Notes: generated by a model not told the origin, from the letters alone. Positions 52,040-62,250 are shown, numbered from the stretch's first letter. The stretch: 64,000 bases of DNA from Arthrobacter sp. HY1533 (GCF_027568515.1 NZ_JANKZF010000018.1:42209-106208), one strand, 5' to 3'. Numbers and translations are program-made.

Positions 52040-52819
52040 ATGAAGCACACAGCAGTTGCCAGCCCCAAGCGCCCCCTCGCCGCACTCGGCGTGGCCGCGG
52101 CCCTCGCCCTGGCCCTGACCGGCTGCCTGCCCGGAGCCGGAGGGGCCAAGTCCTCCGATTCTGCCCCGCCGGCCCCGCAAAGCTCCGCAGCTGCGGATGG
52201 TTCGGCCACCTCCGGGGAACGCGGCGGCGGGGATGCCAGCTCGCCCGCCAGTGCCGCACCGGCGTCGGATGCGGCCAAGCCCGCCGCCGCCGGGAAGCTG
52301 ACGGAGCCCGGCACCAAGCTGAAGCTCGGCGAGGTTGCCTACACCCACAGCAACAGTGGCAAGAGCGGCGATGCCGACTACAAGGAAGCCACCTACGAGA
52401 CCAAGGTCACCAAGATTGTCCAGGGCAGCGAGGCAGACCTGGCCAAGTTCAAGGATGCCGCCAAGTTTGCCGGCCAGGTCCCGTACTACGTTTTCACGGA
52501 CCTGGTGTTGACGTCGTTGAACAAGCCTTCTGCAGGCATCAGCGACCCCCGCGTCCAGGGCCACCTCAAGGACGGCACCGAGGCGCAGAAGCTGATCGTG
52601 TTTGGATCGATGGACCAGTGCGACTCCACCGACTTCGACACCGAGGGCGACGGCGACGCGTTCAGCTACGCGGTGGGCTCCACGAAGACCACGTGCTCGG
52701 TGTTCCTGGCCCCCGCGGGCGATGCCGTCACGAGCGCCAGTTACGACGATTCCAGCTTCAACTATGAGAGCTACAAGGACAACAAGTTCCGCGACAACCC
52801 GGTGGTCTGGGGCAACTAG
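52040..52819 (+). CDS. Putative secreted lipoprotein
   Basis: A 259-residue protein with a lipoprotein signal: basic MKHTAVASPKRP, a hydrophobic stretch, then the lipobox ALTGC (Cys29). A Gly/Ser/Ala-rich linker to about residue 85 precedes a beta-rich domain with GTKLKLGEVAYTHSNSG and GDAFSYAVGSTKTTCSVFLAP. The latter resembles immunoglobulin-like DUF4352-type ligand domains in form only. Function unknown. The gene is on the plus strand, divergent from truB across 123 bases. Confidence 0.75.
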   Translation: MKHTAVASPKRPLAALGVAAALALALTGCLPGAGGAKSSDSAPPAPQSSAAADGSATSGERGGGDASSPASAAPASDAAKPAAAGKLTEPGTKLKLGEVAYTHSNSGKSGDADYKEATYETKVTKIVQGSEADLAKFKDAAKFAGQVPYYVFTDLVLTSLNKPSAGISDPRVQGHLKDGTEAQKLIVFGSMDQCDSTDFDTEGDGDAFSYAVGSTKTTCSVFLAPAGDAVTSASYDDSSFNYESYKDNKFRDNPVVWGN

Positions 52820-52971
52820 TTCCCGCGTGCCAAAAACCATCGTTGACCTCCCCGACAGCCCGGTCCTAGGCTTGGCGCATCTGCGGCAAACGATTCCCAA
52901 GGTTTGCCGCGGCCGTTGACGAATGCAGGTTCTGGGGGACAGCCATCCGATTCGCCCTTGCGGCAGGCCGC

Positions 52972-52998
52972 CCGGCCCGGGCAAAAAGCCCGGGCCGG
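52972..52998. terminator. Hairpin after the lipoprotein gene
   Basis: Arms CCGGCCCGGGC / GCCCGGGCCGG (52972-52982 with 52988-52998) enclose an AAAAA loop. It is about 150 bases after the lipoprotein stop and before the ScyD-like gene. With no T-run after it, termination is a weak call. Confidence 0.4.
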
Positions 52999-53050
52999 CA
53001 CCCTATTTACCGCCCGACATCACCGGGCCATCCCATCAGGGAGCACACCC

Positions 53051-54160
53051 ATGAGGAACAGAATTGCGGCCATTGCTGCCGCCTGCACCTTTGCATTGAC
53101 CGTTTCAGCCGGGCCGGCGCTGGCCCAATCCGGCAACAGGCCGGGGCATGGCAATCACCACCCCTCCCCCGTGACGGAGGTTGCCAGCCGGCTCATCAGC
53201 CCGCTCAAGGTGGCCTTCGGACCGCGGGGCAGCCTGCTGGTTGCCGAATCCTTCGCCGGGCAGCTCAGCAGCTTTTCGGCGTCGGGCGCCAAGACCACGC
53301 TCGTCAATGCGCCGGGCCAGGAGATCGCCGGCGTTTCGTACGCCAATGGCACCACCTACTACTTCAACAATGACCAGGGCGCGGGTCCGGAGCCCGGCGC
53401 GGAATTGCTGCCGGCCCGCCTGATGGCCATGGACCACGGCGGCAACATCCGCCAGATTGCGGATCTGAGCGTCTTTGAGGGGCAGAACAACCCCGACGGA
53501 AGCACCGTTTACGGGGTGCGGGACGCGGCTCCGGAGTGCCTTGCACAGGCACCCTACCTGCAGGCCCTGGGCGAAGTCTTCTCCCATCCCTACGCCTCCG
53601 CCCCGGCAAGCAACGGCGTGTACGTGGCCGATGCCGGAGCCAATGCCCTCCTGCATGTCAGTGATTCCGGGCGCGTCAAGCTGGTGCGCGCATTGCCTGC
53701 GGAACCTGTTGTGATCGACGCGGCCTTTGTGGCCATCGCCACCGAGATGGGCATGGCAGTTCCCGAGTGCATGATGGGTCTGAACTACTATTCGCAGGCC
53801 GTCCCGACCGATGTTGAAGTCAACGGGCAGTGGCTGTACTACACGGTTTTGCCAGGCGTCCCGGGCGAGGCACTGGGACAGGGCAAGGCCTACAGGACCA
53901 ACCTGAACAGTGGCACAACGCAGCTGCTTGCCCAGGGCCTTTTGGCACCGACGGGAATTGCCGTGGACCGCACCAACAATGTCTACGTGGCGCAGCTCTT
54001 CGGTGACGGCGTGAGTGTCCTGAAGAACGGCAAGGCCACCAACGTGCTGCCGGCCGCCATGGTCTCCGACGTGGAGATCAGCGGCACCACCATGGCAGCC
54101 CTGACCAACGCGCTCAATGAACAGACTGGAGGCAGCCTGGTCAGGATGGGCCTGCGCTGA
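53051..54160 (+). CDS. ScyD/ScyE family secreted protein
   Basis: A 369-residue exported protein. A signal peptide (IAAIAAACTFALTVSAGPALAQ) is followed by a beta-propeller-like domain: EVASRLISPLKVAFGPRGSLLVAESF, RDAAPECLAQAPYLQALG and GLLAPTGIAVDRTNNVYVAQLFGDG, with repeated NHL-like strands. The ScyD/ScyE name comes from cyanobacterial scytonemin genes; actinobacterial members are widespread and of unknown function. It stands alone, so no pathway is implied. GGGAG lies seven bases before the ATG. Confidence 0.8.
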   Translation: MRNRIAAIAAACTFALTVSAGPALAQSGNRPGHGNHHPSPVTEVASRLISPLKVAFGPRGSLLVAESFAGQLSSFSASGAKTTLVNAPGQEIAGVSYANGTTYYFNNDQGAGPEPGAELLPARLMAMDHGGNIRQIADLSVFEGQNNPDGSTVYGVRDAAPECLAQAPYLQALGEVFSHPYASAPASNGVYVADAGANALLHVSDSGRVKLVRALPAEPVVIDAAFVAIATEMGMAVPECMMGLNYYSQAVPTDVEVNGQWLYYTVLPGVPGEALGQGKAYRTNLNSGTTQLLAQGLLAPTGIAVDRTNNVYVAQLFGDGVSVLKNGKATNVLPAAMVSDVEISGTTMAALTNALNEQTGGSLVRMGLR

Positions 54161-54237
54161 CGCCGGCCCCGGAGCAGAAGGCAAAAAAATACGACGGCGG
54201 GCGGGCACCAGGGGGCAGTAATGGTTGCCGGGCGCCC

Positions 54238-54247
54238 GGGGGGGGGG
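54238..54247. repeat. Poly-G run of ten
   Basis: A homopolymer of ten G residues at the end of GGCGCCC, inside the 156-base gap between the ScyD-like gene and rbfA. Such runs are prone to replication slippage and to sequencing error. It is not within a coding sequence. Confidence 0.6.
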
Positions 54248-54316
54248 AAAGTGGCCTGAAACATTTCGCAATGAAAGGTTCCCGGCCGCCGTCGGGCCTA
54301 AAAAGTGGACTGAAGC

Positions 54317-54754
54317 CTAGGCTTCTTCGTCCTCGTCGGCCGGAGCCTTGTAGGGGTCGGCCTCGCCGGCAAATTCGGCGTTGGCGGAGAGCTCGGCCAG
54401 CTTGGCGTCGCGTTCCTTGGCAACCCGCAGCAGGGCCTCCAGGTTGGAAGCGTTCTCGGGGATCTCGTCCGCGATGAACTCCAGCGTGGGGGTCAGGCGG
54501 ACTGTGATGTTGCGGCCAACTTCGGCGCGCAGCACGCCCTTGGCGCGCTCCAGGCCAATCTTGGCTTCGCTGTTGGCGGTCTCGTCGCCGAAGACCGTGT
54601 AGTAGATCGTGGCGTGCTGGAGGTCGTTGGTGACGCGCGCATCGGTGACGGTGATGCCCTCGACACGGGGATCCTTGACCTTGGAGCGCAGGCCCTCGGC
54701 CACGACAACCTTGATGCGCTGGGCCAGCTTGGACGCGCGGGCTGAATCAGCCAT
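54317..54754 (-). CDS. rbfA: Ribosome-binding factor A
   Basis: A 145-residue RbfA. Conserved segments are KLAQRIKVVVAEGLRSKVKDPRVEGITVTDARVTNDLQHATIYYTVFG and LRAEVGRNITVRLTPTLEFIADE. RbfA helps mature the 16S rRNA 5' end in 30S assembly. The C-terminus is an acidic/Ala tail (FAGEADPYKAPADEDEEA). Follows infB, with a terminator hairpin between, on the same strand. Confidence 0.95.
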   Translation of the reverse strand: MADSARASKLAQRIKVVVAEGLRSKVKDPRVEGITVTDARVTNDLQHATIYYTVFGDETANSEAKIGLERAKGVLRAEVGRNITVRLTPTLEFIADEIPENASNLEALLRVAKERDAKLAELSANAEFAGEADPYKAPADEDEEA

Positions 54755-54813
54755 TGTGTACTCCTTGAAAGTGGAATGCGGAATGGTGTTGAGACCATCC
54801 TAGGGAACAAAAA

Positions 54814-54847
54814 GCCGGCTGGGCGCCCAAGTGGACGCCCAGCCGGC
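54814..54847 (-). terminator. Terminator of infB
   Basis: A 12-base stem (GCCGGCTGGGCG / CGCCCAGCCGGC, 54814-54825 with 54836-54847). On the minus strand it is followed by TTTTTG, so it is a good Rho-independent terminator between infB and rbfA. Confidence 0.8.
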
Positions 54848-54858
54848 CCGTACTTTCG

Positions 54859-57762
54859 CTATGCGCGCGGCTTCTCGCGCATTTCGAAGGTCTGGATGAT
54901 GTCCTCGGTCTGCAGGTCGTTGAACGAACCCAGGCCGATGCCACACTCGAAGTCGGTGCGGACTTCGGTTGCGTCATCCTTGAAGCGCTTGAGCGAGTCA
55001 ACGGTGAGGTTGTCGCCAATGACCTTGCCGCCACGAAGCACACGTGCCTTCGTGTTGCGTCGGATGATGCCGGAGCGGACGATCGAGCCGGCAATGTTGC
55101 CGTGCTTGGAAGAACGGAACACTTCGCGGATTTCCGCGGTACCCAGTTCAACTTCCTCGTACTCGGGCTTGAGCATGCCCTTCAGTGCAAGCTCAATGTC
55201 ATCGATGGCGCCGTAGATGACCGAGTAGAAGCGCATGTCAACGCCCTCGCGGTCAGCCAGTTCGGCAACGCGCTCGGCCGGCTTGACGTTGAAGCCGATG
55301 ATGATGGCGTTGTCCACCGTGGCCAGGTTGACGTCGTTCTGCGTGATGGCACCCACACCGCGGTGGATGACGCGCAGCTGCACGCCTTCGCCAACATCGA
55401 TCTTGAGCAACGAGTCTTCCAGTGCCTCGACGGCACCGGACACGTCACCCTTGAGGATGAGGTTAAGGGTGTCAACCTTGCCGTCAGCGACGGCCTGGTC
55501 GAAGTCTTCCAGGCTGATGCGCTTGCGGCGCTTGGCCAGTGCGGCGTTGCGGTCGGCTGCTTCACGCTTTTCAGCGATCTGGCGGGCCGTGCGCTCGTCG
55601 CCGGTGACGAAGAACGTGTCACCTGCACGGGGAACGTTGGACAGACCCAGGACCTGGACCGGACGTGAAGGTCCGGCCTCGGAGATGACGTCACCGTTCT
55701 CGTCGAACATGGCACGGACACGGCCGTGTGCGGTGCCGGCAACAATCGTGTCACCGACGTGCAGGGTACCGGACTGGACCAGGACGGTGGCCACGGAACC
55801 GCGGCCCTTGTCCAGGTTCGCTTCGATGGCAATGCCTCGGGCGTCCTTGTTCGGGTTGGCGCGCATGTCCAAGGCGGCATCGGCAGTCAGCAGCACAGCT
55901 TCGAGGAGTTCCTCGATGTTGATGCCGTTGCGGGCCGAGACGTCCACGAACATGGTGTCGCCACCGTACTCTTCCGGAACCAGGCCGTACTCGGTCAGCT
56001 GGCCGCGGATCTTCTCCGGGTTGGCGCCTTCCTTGTCGATCTTGTTCACGGCAACCACGATCGGCACGTTGGCGGCCTGTGCGTGGTTGAGTGCCTCAAT
56101 GGTCTGGGGCATGACGCCGTCATCCGCGGCAACAACCAGGATGGCGATGTCGGTGACCTTGGCACCACGGGCACGCATGGCGGTGAACGCCTCGTGGCCG
56201 GGGGTGTCAATGAAGGTGATGCGGCGGTCGGTGCCTTCGTGCTCGTGTTCGATCTGGTAGGCACCGATGTGCTGGGTGATGCCACCGTGCTCGCCGGCAA
56301 CAACGTCCGACTTGCGGATGGCATCCAGCAGGCGGGTCTTACCGTGGTCAACGTGACCCATGACCGTGACAACCGGCGGGCGGACCTCGAGATCCTCGTC
56401 GCCTTCTGCTTCGAGCTCGGCATCGAAGTCGATGTCGAAGCTGCTGAGCAGTTCACGCTCTTCGTCCTCGGGGGAGACAACCTGGACCTTGTAGCCCAGT
56501 TCCTCGCCCAGCAGGGCAAAGGTGTCTTCATCCAGGGACTGCGTGGCCGTGGCCATTTCGCCCAGGTGGAAGAGCACGGTGACCAGTGCTGCCGGGTTCG
56601 CCTCGATCTTGTCGGCGAAGTCGGTGATGGAGGAGCCGCGGCGCAGTCGGATGACCGTGCTGCCGTCTCCGCGGGGAACAGTTACGCCACCCAGCGAAGG
56701 AGCACTCATCTGCTCCAGTTCCTGGCGCTTGGCACGCTTCGACTTGCGCTGCTTGCCACGACCTGCGCCACCCTTGCCGAAGGCACCCTGGGTGCCGCCG
56801 CGTCCGCGGCCGCCCTTGCCAAAGCCACCACCGGCGGGAGCTCCACCGGGAGTGCCGCCCGGCGTTGCGCCGGGAGCACCTGGACGGCCGCGACCCGGAG
56901 CACCGGGGCGGTCGGTTCCGCGGCCGGGCGCAGCGGGGCGCTCGGTGCGGTTGGGCATCATGCCGGGAGTGGGGCGGGGTCCGCCGGGACGCGGAGCGCC
57001 CGGACGGGGTCCGCCTGCACCGGGGGCACCGGCCGGACGCGGAGCGCCGGGACGGGGTCCACCTGCGCCTGCAGCGGGGCGGGGGCCACCCGGACGGGGG
57101 CCGCCTGCTCCGGCTTCAGGGGTGCGGGGTGCGCCCGGGCGGGGCATGCCCTGCGAGGTTGCGAACGGGTTGTTGCCGGGACGGGGCCCTGCTCCACCAG
57201 CCGCGTTGCCGGCGCCGGCCGGACGGGGTGCGCGGCTGTCGCTGCGGTTTTCGTTACGGTTTTCGCTGCGGCCTTCGGGGCGCGCGCCGGAGCGCGGCAT
57301 GCCCTGGGACGTGGCGAAGGGGTTGTTGCCGGGGCGCGGGGCTCCGGGTGCAGCAGACTTCGCTGCTGCTGCCGGGGCAGGCGCAGCGGGTGCTGCCGCT
57401 GCGGCGGGAGCTTCGGCAACGGGCGCCGGAGCGGCCGGTGCTGCCTTGGCGCCGGGCTTGGCGGCCGGGGTGGCTGCCTTGGGGCCGGGCACTGCTGCGG
57501 GTGCTGCCGGGGCAGCGGCTGCCTCAGCCTGGGGAGCCGGAGCCTTGGGGGCTGCTGCCGCCGGGGCGGGCGCAGCTGCAGGCTTGGATTCGGCAGCGCC
57601 TGCTGCCATGGGGAATGCGTCGCGAAGCTTCTTCACGACGGGGGCCTCAATGGTCGATGATGCAGAGCGGACGAACTCGCCGAGCTCCTGCAACTTGCTG
57701 ACTGCTTCTTTTGAGGTGATGCCGAGCTCTTTTGCAAGCTCGTGTACGCGGGCCTTGGCCAC
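54859..57762 (-). CDS. infB: Translation initiation factor IF-2
   Basis: A 967-residue IF-2. The N-terminal 330 residues are very long and low-complexity: Ala/Pro-rich, then Arg/Pro/Gly repeats containing [12 protein letters not shown] twice and GGPRPG many times. The G domain starts near residue 470 ([21 protein letters not shown]), followed by domains II-IV. IF-2 brings initiator tRNA to the 30S subunit. Start is GTG with CAGGAG four bases upstream. Between ylxR and rbfA, the universal nusA operon order. Confidence 0.97.
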   Translation of the reverse strand: MAKARVHELAKELGITSKEAVSKLQELGEFVRSASSTIEAPVVKKLRDAFPMAAGAAESKPAAAPAPAAAAPKAPAPQAEAAAAPAAPAAVPGPKAATPAAKPGAKAAPAAPAPVAEAPAAAAAPAAPAPAAAAKSAAPGAPRPGNNPFATSQGMPRSGARPEGRSENRNENRSDSRAPRPAGAGNAAGGAGPRPGNNPFATSQGMPRPGAPRTPEAGAGGPRPGGPRPAAGAGGPRPGAPRPAGAPGAGGPRPGAPRPGGPRPTPGMMPNRTERPAAPGRGTDRPGAPGRGRPGAPGATPGGTPGGAPAGGGFGKGGRGRGGTQGAFGKGGAGRGKQRKSKRAKRQELEQMSAPSLGGVTVPRGDGSTVIRLRRGSSITDFADKIEANPAALVTVLFHLGEMATATQSLDEDTFALLGEELGYKVQVVSPEDEERELLSSFDIDFDAELEAEGDEDLEVRPPVVTVMGHVDHGKTRLLDAIRKSDVVAGEHGGITQHIGAYQIEHEHEGTDRRITFIDTPGHEAFTAMRARGAKVTDIAILVVAADDGVMPQTIEALNHAQAANVPIVVAVNKIDKEGANPEKIRGQLTEYGLVPEEYGGDTMFVDVSARNGINIEELLEAVLLTADAALDMRANPNKDARGIAIEANLDKGRGSVATVLVQSGTLHVGDTIVAGTAHGRVRAMFDENGDVISEAGPSRPVQVLGLSNVPRAGDTFFVTGDERTARQIAEKREAADRNAALAKRRKRISLEDFDQAVADGKVDTLNLILKGDVSGAVEALEDSLLKIDVGEGVQLRVIHRGVGAITQNDVNLATVDNAIIIGFNVKPAERVAELADREGVDMRFYSVIYGAIDDIELALKGMLKPEYEEVELGTAEIREVFRSSKHGNIAGSIVRSGIIRRNTKARVLRGGKVIGDNLTVDSLKRFKDDATEVRTDFECGIGLGSFNDLQTEDIIQTFEMREKPRA

Positions 57763-57937
57763 ATTACTCCTGTCTCGGCCCGCACCGGACAGGTACGAAC
57801 CGTTTAATTCTTACTGCAACATTCCACGTCGGAATGGGCGGTATGAGAGAGCACAAAGATGCTCATTTTTGGGCACTCATCGCTGGGTACTCATCGGGTT
57901 TCCATCGGTTTTCTGACCCGCTTTCACAAAGGGACAA

Positions 57938-58219
57938 TTAGGTTCGTATATCGGGATCCGCCACGAGTGGCAGTTCGTTGGCGGCAAACGCTTCGACGCC
58001 GCCCACGTTGACGACGCCCGGGAGGGCCCTGCCAACGGCGCGGCGCTTGATCGCCAGCTTCCAACATTCCGGATCGGGGTGCAGCCATGCTCCCCGGCCA
58101 GGCAGGCGGCGTCGCAGGTCCACCGTGGCCCCTGTTTCACCAGAGTCCATGGTTGTCCTGGCCAGCCGCACCAGATGTTGCCGGTCCCCCACTTTCCTGC
58201 ACCCTATGCACGTCCGCAC
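57938..58219 (-). CDS. YlxR family RNA-binding protein
   Basis: A 93-residue protein of the DUF448/YlxR family. The core RTCIGCRKVGDRQHLVRLAR and RRLPGRGAWLHPDPECWKLAIKRRAVGRAL are intact, with four cysteines CxxC-type. YlxR sits between nusA and infB in bacteria; it binds RNase P RNA and modulates its activity in some species. I use the GTG at 58219, where conservation begins; a TTG at 58288 is possible. The reading frame upstream is open, overlapping nusA, but unlike the family. Confidence 0.85.
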   Translation of the reverse strand: MRTCIGCRKVGDRQHLVRLARTTMDSGETGATVDLRRRLPGRGAWLHPDPECWKLAIKRRAVGRALPGVVNVGGVEAFAANELPLVADPDIRT

Positions 58220-58373
58220 TGCGGTGCCGGCTCCACCAGTTTCGCGCGTCGTGTGATCCGACTGCGCTGAGACTGCTTTCTTTGCCAACGGTGCTGTGCC
58301 TTCAGGTGTTTTGGGTGTCAGGGCGGTTTTGGGCCCGGGTCTTTCTATTCTACCGCGCCGCAACGGCGCAGAC

Positions 58374-59345
58374 CTAAACCGCCGCGGCGTCGGAGACGAT
58401 GTCGATGCGCCAGCCGGTGAGCTTGGCGGCCAGGCGGGCGTTCTGCCCCTCCTTGCCGATGGCCAAAGACAGCTGATAATCGGGGACAACCACGCGGGCA
58501 GAGCGTGCAGCCTCGTCGACGATCGTGACCGAAATCACCTTGGACGGGGAGAGTGAATTGGCGATGAAAACGGCCGGGTCTTCGTTGAAGTCCACGATGT
58601 CGATCTTTTCATCGTTCAGTTCGGTCATGACGGCGCGCACGCGCGAGCCCATTTCACCGATGCACGAGCCCTTGGCGTTGACGCCGGCCTTGTTCGCTTG
58701 GACGGCGATCTTGGTGCGGTGTCCGGCTTCGCGGGCCAGCGCCACGATCTCCACGGTGTTGTCGGCGATCTCCGGAACTTCCATTTCGAAGAGCTTGCGG
58801 ACCAGGCCGGGGTGTGAGCGGGACAGGGTGATGGAGGGGCCCTTCAGGCCCCGGTGCACATCCACCACAAAGGTGCGGATGCGGTTGCCGTGGCGGTAGT
58901 CCTCGCCGGGCACCTGCTCGTTCGGGGGCAGCACGCCTTCAACGGCACCCAGGTTGACCTGGATCATGTTGGGGTTGTTGCCCTGCTGGATCTGGCCCGA
59001 GACCAGTTGGCCTTCCTTGCCCCGGAACTCGCCCACCACGGCGTCGTCCTCAACGTCGCGCAGGCGCTGCAGGATGATCTGGCGTGCCGTGCTGGCAGCG
59101 ATGCGGCCGAATCCCTTGGGGGTGTCGTCGAACTCGCCGATAGCGGCGCCGTCGTCGTCGAGCTCGGCGGCCCAAATGGTGACGTGGCCGGTTTTGCGGT
59201 CAAGTTCGGCGCGGGCCAGGTCGTGGCAGCCGGGCGACTTGTGGTAGGCCATCAGCAGGGCCTGCTCGATGGTGGGGATGAGCTTGTCCAGGGGGATTTC
59301 CCGCTGGCGCTCCAGTTCCCGCAGTGCGCTCATATCAATGTCCAT
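58374..59345 (-). CDS. nusA: Transcription termination/antitermination factor NusA
   Basis: A 323-residue NusA. It starts [17 protein letters not shown], followed by an S1 domain, and two KH domains that include [23 protein letters not shown] and [20 protein letters not shown]. It lacks the C-terminal acidic repeats found in some proteobacteria, normal for actinobacteria. NusA stabilises paused RNA polymerase and aids termination and antitermination. Located between rimP and ylxR with a three-base gap to rimP. Confidence 0.97.
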   Translation of the reverse strand: MDIDMSALRELERQREIPLDKLIPTIEQALLMAYHKSPGCHDLARAELDRKTGHVTIWAAELDDDGAAIGEFDDTPKGFGRIAASTARQIILQRLRDVEDDAVVGEFRGKEGQLVSGQIQQGNNPNMIQVNLGAVEGVLPPNEQVPGEDYRHGNRIRTFVVDVHRGLKGPSITLSRSHPGLVRKLFEMEVPEIADNTVEIVALAREAGHRTKIAVQANKAGVNAKGSCIGEMGSRVRAVMTELNDEKIDIVDFNEDPAVFIANSLSPSKVISVTIVDEAARSARVVVPDYQLSLAIGKEGQNARLAAKLTGWRIDIVSDAAAV

Positions 59346-59348
59346 AGC

Positions 59349-59978
59349 TCAGCTTCCCTCTCCATCAGCCGCGTCGCCGCTGGCCGGTTCAAATTCCAAA
59401 TCAAGCTCCGCCTCGTCCAGGCGGGCAAATTCCAGTTCAACAACACCACGGCGGATCACCGCAAACGCGATTTTCTCCGGCTCACCCTGCTTGGCTTTCA
59501 TGCCCTTCTTCACCGGCAGCTCGGGCCGGAACAGTATGCCGTCTTCTTCCACTGCCAAGACGCGGCCCATGAAGTTCTCGCGGTCCGAGGCATTGACCTT
59601 GACCATGCGGCCCAGGGCGCGGTGCCAGTGCCGGGGCTCGGTCAGCGGGCGGGTTGCGCCGGGGGAGGAAATTTCCAGGTCGTAGGCGTTGCCGTCGTCG
59701 TGGGGATCGGTGTCCATCACGTCGGAGAGCTCACGCGAGATGGCGGAAATGGCATCGAGGCCAACCCCGCCTGCCTGGTCTTCGGTCAGGTCAACGACTA
59801 CCGAGACGGTCCTGTGGGAGCCGGCAAAGTGCACCTTGACTTCTTCCAGGTACAGGTCCGCGGCGGCCACGGTGGGGGCCAGGAGCGCATGGAGCCGGGC
59901 GGCTTCAGCGACGGGATCCATGGCCGTTGGCCTGTTCCCTGAGCGTGCGGCCACTTTTGGCCTGTCTGGCTTGGTCAT
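59349..59978 (-). CDS. rimP: Ribosome maturation factor RimP
   Basis: A 209-residue RimP. The N-terminal domain has LYLEEVKVHFAGSHRTVSVVVD and the C-terminal Sm-like domain has YDLEISSPGATRPLTEPRHWHRALGRMVKVN. RimP is needed for 30S assembly. The C-terminus is an acidic tail. Starts on ATG 59978 with GGAGG eleven bases upstream. First gene of the rimP-nusA-ylxR-infB operon; divergent from the DUF4439 gene. Confidence 0.94.
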   Translation of the reverse strand: MTKPDRPKVAARSGNRPTAMDPVAEAARLHALLAPTVAAADLYLEEVKVHFAGSHRTVSVVVDLTEDQAGGVGLDAISAISRELSDVMDTDPHDDGNAYDLEISSPGATRPLTEPRHWHRALGRMVKVNASDRENFMGRVLAVEEDGILFRPELPVKKGMKAKQGEPEKIAFAVIRRGVVELEFARLDEAELDLEFEPASGDAADGEGS

Positions 59979-60104
59979 GAAAACGCACGCCTCCCTATTG
60001 ATGATGTTGTAGTTATACAGCCTACCGAGTTTCGCTTCATGCCGCAGACCGGATCGGGTGTGAGCCTGAACGCACCACGCCCTGTTCCGGGCACCACGGC
60101 CCTG

Positions 60105-60118
60105 ACAGTGTGCACTGT
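60105..60118. promoter_or_regulatory. Dyad ACAGTG-TG-CACTGT in the rimP/DUF4439 divergent region
   Basis: A palindrome with 6-base perfect arms and a two-base centre lies 30 bases before the DUF4439 start and about 130 bases upstream of rimP. It is adjacent to TGTATA, a possible -10 element. Such dyads are often operator sites. No match to a known regulator. Confidence 0.3.
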
Positions 60119-60147
60119 ATAGCGCGAACATGAGATGATCAACAGTT

Positions 60148-62250
60148 GTGACCAACCCACTTTCCCCGCCTGACGCCGACACCTCCAACACCGCGTCCCA
60201 CGGAGACAAAAAGACCCGGAATCCCCGCAAGGGCCCGCGCCGAGCCACGGCTCCTGCGGGCGCCCCGGCAAGCTCGGCCAAGGCGGCGCCTGCCCTGTTG
60301 ACCGTGGGCGCCGACGGCATGGTGGTCCCCTCCCCCCGCACCCCACTTTCCATGGACGACGCCGGGCACTCCCCCGCCGAGGACGGGGACACAGAAGCAG
60401 GGACAGTCGAGTGCGGTGCCGTCGAGGACGGCCCGGGTGAGAGCGTTTCAGTCGACGCCGTCGAGACACGCGCCGACTCAGCTGCCGAGACCCACGCCGA
60501 ATCAGCTGCCGAGATTGACGATGCCGTCGCAGAGACCGACGAATCTGTCGAACCTCAGCCGGTAGAGGCGGATTCCGACGAAGCACCGGAAACGGATGCT
60601 CCCGCGTCTCACGATGACTCCGATGCACCCGCCGATGCAGACGCCGGAAACAAGAACGAGGATCCCGAGCCGGTCGCAGAAGCAGACACCGCAGAATCCA
60701 CTGCATCTGCGACCTTGCCTGTCGACGGAAGCCACGAAACCGTCTCCGAGAGCGCTGAGGCGGACGAGGAAGCCCCGGAAACGGACGCTCCCGAATCTCC
60801 CGATAACTCCAAAGAAAGCGCTGACGCCGGAACCAACCACGAGGATCCCGAGCCAGCAGCAGATGCAGACAGCGACGCCAGCGAACCCACTCCGACTGAA
60901 GCCCAGGACGCAGCGCCGCTGTCGCGACGTGAAAGGCGACTTGCCGAGCAGAGGGCCGTGCCCGGCGTCGAACCTTCCGAGAAAGCCGTAAACGAAGCAG
61001 AGACCAGGGAATCCGGTCCGGCCGCCGTTGCCGCTTCTGCTTTCGCCGACAGCCCGGCCACGGCTACCGCCACCGCCACCGCCACCGCCACCGCCACCGC
61101 CACGACCCAGCCGGCCAAGCCAGCCGGGGAACGGAAGAGCTTCGCGGCAATGGTCAAGGGGTTGCTTGTCCTTCTGGTGATTGCGGTGGTCGTGGCCGCC
61201 ACAGGAACGGTGCTGGCCGGGCAGAAGGATGACGTTGTTGGGCCGTCGAGCACCGAGGTGAATCGACAGGCTGCGTGGGAGCGGACTACTGCACTTCTGG
61301 TCCAGGCCACGGAGCTTGGCAAGTCCACGTCCACGCCAAAGTTGCAGGAGGCGCTGGGCAAGACGGCAGCAGATCTGGCCGCCCAGGCGGCAGCGCTCGG
61401 AAACGGCCTGCCACCAGCAACGGCCGTTTCCACGACCTCGGCAACTGCGGCTGCATCCGCATCCGCATCCGTGTCAGGCTTGGTGATCGGCTTGAAAGCC
61501 AGCGGAAGTGAACTGTTGAACAACGCTGCGTCTGCGGACCAGGCCATGGGCCGGGTTTTTGCCGCTGCAGGCACCAGCCAGCTCTTGCAGGGCCAGCAGC
61601 TGGGGTCGGCAATTGGCAGCGCTCCTGCCGCGTCGGAACTCAGCGCAGCGCGAGTCAACTTCCCGCAGCCGTCCGGCCCCCAGTGCAGTTCAACCTTGGA
61701 TCCCCGGCCCGGGGTCACAGTCGATTCAGCCTTGGTCGCGGCTGCCCATGGTGAGCAAAAGGCGGTCTACGCATATCAAGTGGCGACCACGCGCTTCGCG
61801 GAACCGCAGTTTGGCAGGGCCTCGGAAATGCTGCAGCGGCACCAGCAGAAGCTGGACCTGCTGAATGCCGAGCTCACGGTCCGATGCCTGCCGCTCGCCG
61901 TTCCTGTGGCCGGTTTCGCCTTGGATCCATCGTTCACGTCAGCTCCCGCACCGGCACTGGCCGGATTGGAAGCCGAGCTGGGCGCCATCTATGCCGACCT
62001 CGCTGCGCTCAGCACACCTGCAGCCGCAGAAGTACCGGCGGTCAGCGAGTCGTCCGCCAGCGCCCGCCCGGTCGCCTCGGCCGCGGCTTCCAGCTCCGAA
62101 GTTGAAAAGGTGCAGCCGGCGGCTTCGGACGTTCAGGCCGCCAACAATGGTCTGCTGCGTCAAATGTCCGTGGCGTGGCTGCTGGATTCATCGGCAGCAC
62201 AGCTCTATTGGGGCGGAACGGTTGGGCCCCTGGCGGGGATGAAGCCGTAG
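60148..62250 (+). CDS. Membrane-anchored protein with acidic repeats and DUF4439 domain
   Basis: A 700-residue protein with three parts. Residues 1-330 are low-complexity: Asp/Glu/Ala/Ser-rich with two imperfect long repeats, both containing EDPEP and ETDAP. One membrane helix follows (LLVLLVIAVVVAATGTVLAG, about 337-357). The C-terminal part has a DUF4439 domain (VTVDSALVAAAHGEQKAVYAYQVATTRF, about 520-660), a ferritin-like four-helix family of unknown function that is adjacent to rimP in actinobacteria. A run of Thr-Ala pairs (about 304-321) is encoded by a six-copy hexanucleotide. Topology implies an extracellular DUF4439. Confidence 0.85.
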   Translation: MTNPLSPPDADTSNTASHGDKKTRNPRKGPRRATAPAGAPASSAKAAPALLTVGADGMVVPSPRTPLSMDDAGHSPAEDGDTEAGTVECGAVEDGPGESVSVDAVETRADSAAETHAESAAEIDDAVAETDESVEPQPVEADSDEAPETDAPASHDDSDAPADADAGNKNEDPEPVAEADTAESTASATLPVDGSHETVSESAEADEEAPETDAPESPDNSKESADAGTNHEDPEPAADADSDASEPTPTEAQDAAPLSRRERRLAEQRAVPGVEPSEKAVNEAETRESGPAAVAASAFADSPATATATATATATATATTQPAKPAGERKSFAAMVKGLLVLLVIAVVVAATGTVLAGQKDDVVGPSSTEVNRQAAWERTTALLVQATELGKSTSTPKLQEALGKTAADLAAQAAALGNGLPPATAVSTTSATAAASASASVSGLVIGLKASGSELLNNAASADQAMGRVFAAAGTSQLLQGQQLGSAIGSAPAASELSAARVNFPQPSGPQCSSTLDPRPGVTVDSALVAAAHGEQKAVYAYQVATTRFAEPQFGRASEMLQRHQQKLDLLNAELTVRCLPLAVPVAGFALDPSFTSAPAPALAGLEAELGAIYADLAALSTPAAAEVPAVSESSASARPVASAAASSSEVEKVQPAASDVQAANNGLLRQMSVAWLLDSSAAQLYWGGTVGPLAGMKP
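61066..61101 (+). repeat. Tandem hexanucleotide repeat ACCGCC x6
   Basis: Six uninterrupted copies lie within the DUF4439 gene and encode Thr-Ala pairs just before the membrane helix. A multiple of six keeps frame, so slippage would change the linker length by two residues at a time without loss of frame. Confidence 0.7.

Noticed and set aside
56880..57400. CRISPR-like or mobile repeats suggested by the repetitive infB segment
   Set aside because: The repeats are in-frame Arg/Pro/Gly codons of IF-2 of irregular length, without spacers of constant size; no cas genes are near.
55726..57660. A long plus-strand open frame (about 644 codons) opposite infB
   Set aside because: The antisense of repetitive IF-2 N-terminal codons; the repeats explain the openness.
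61066..61101. ACCGCC repeat as part of a CRISPR or origin-type iteron
   Set aside because: Six short tandem copies entirely within a coding frame, encoding Thr-Ala; no spacing or DnaA boxes.
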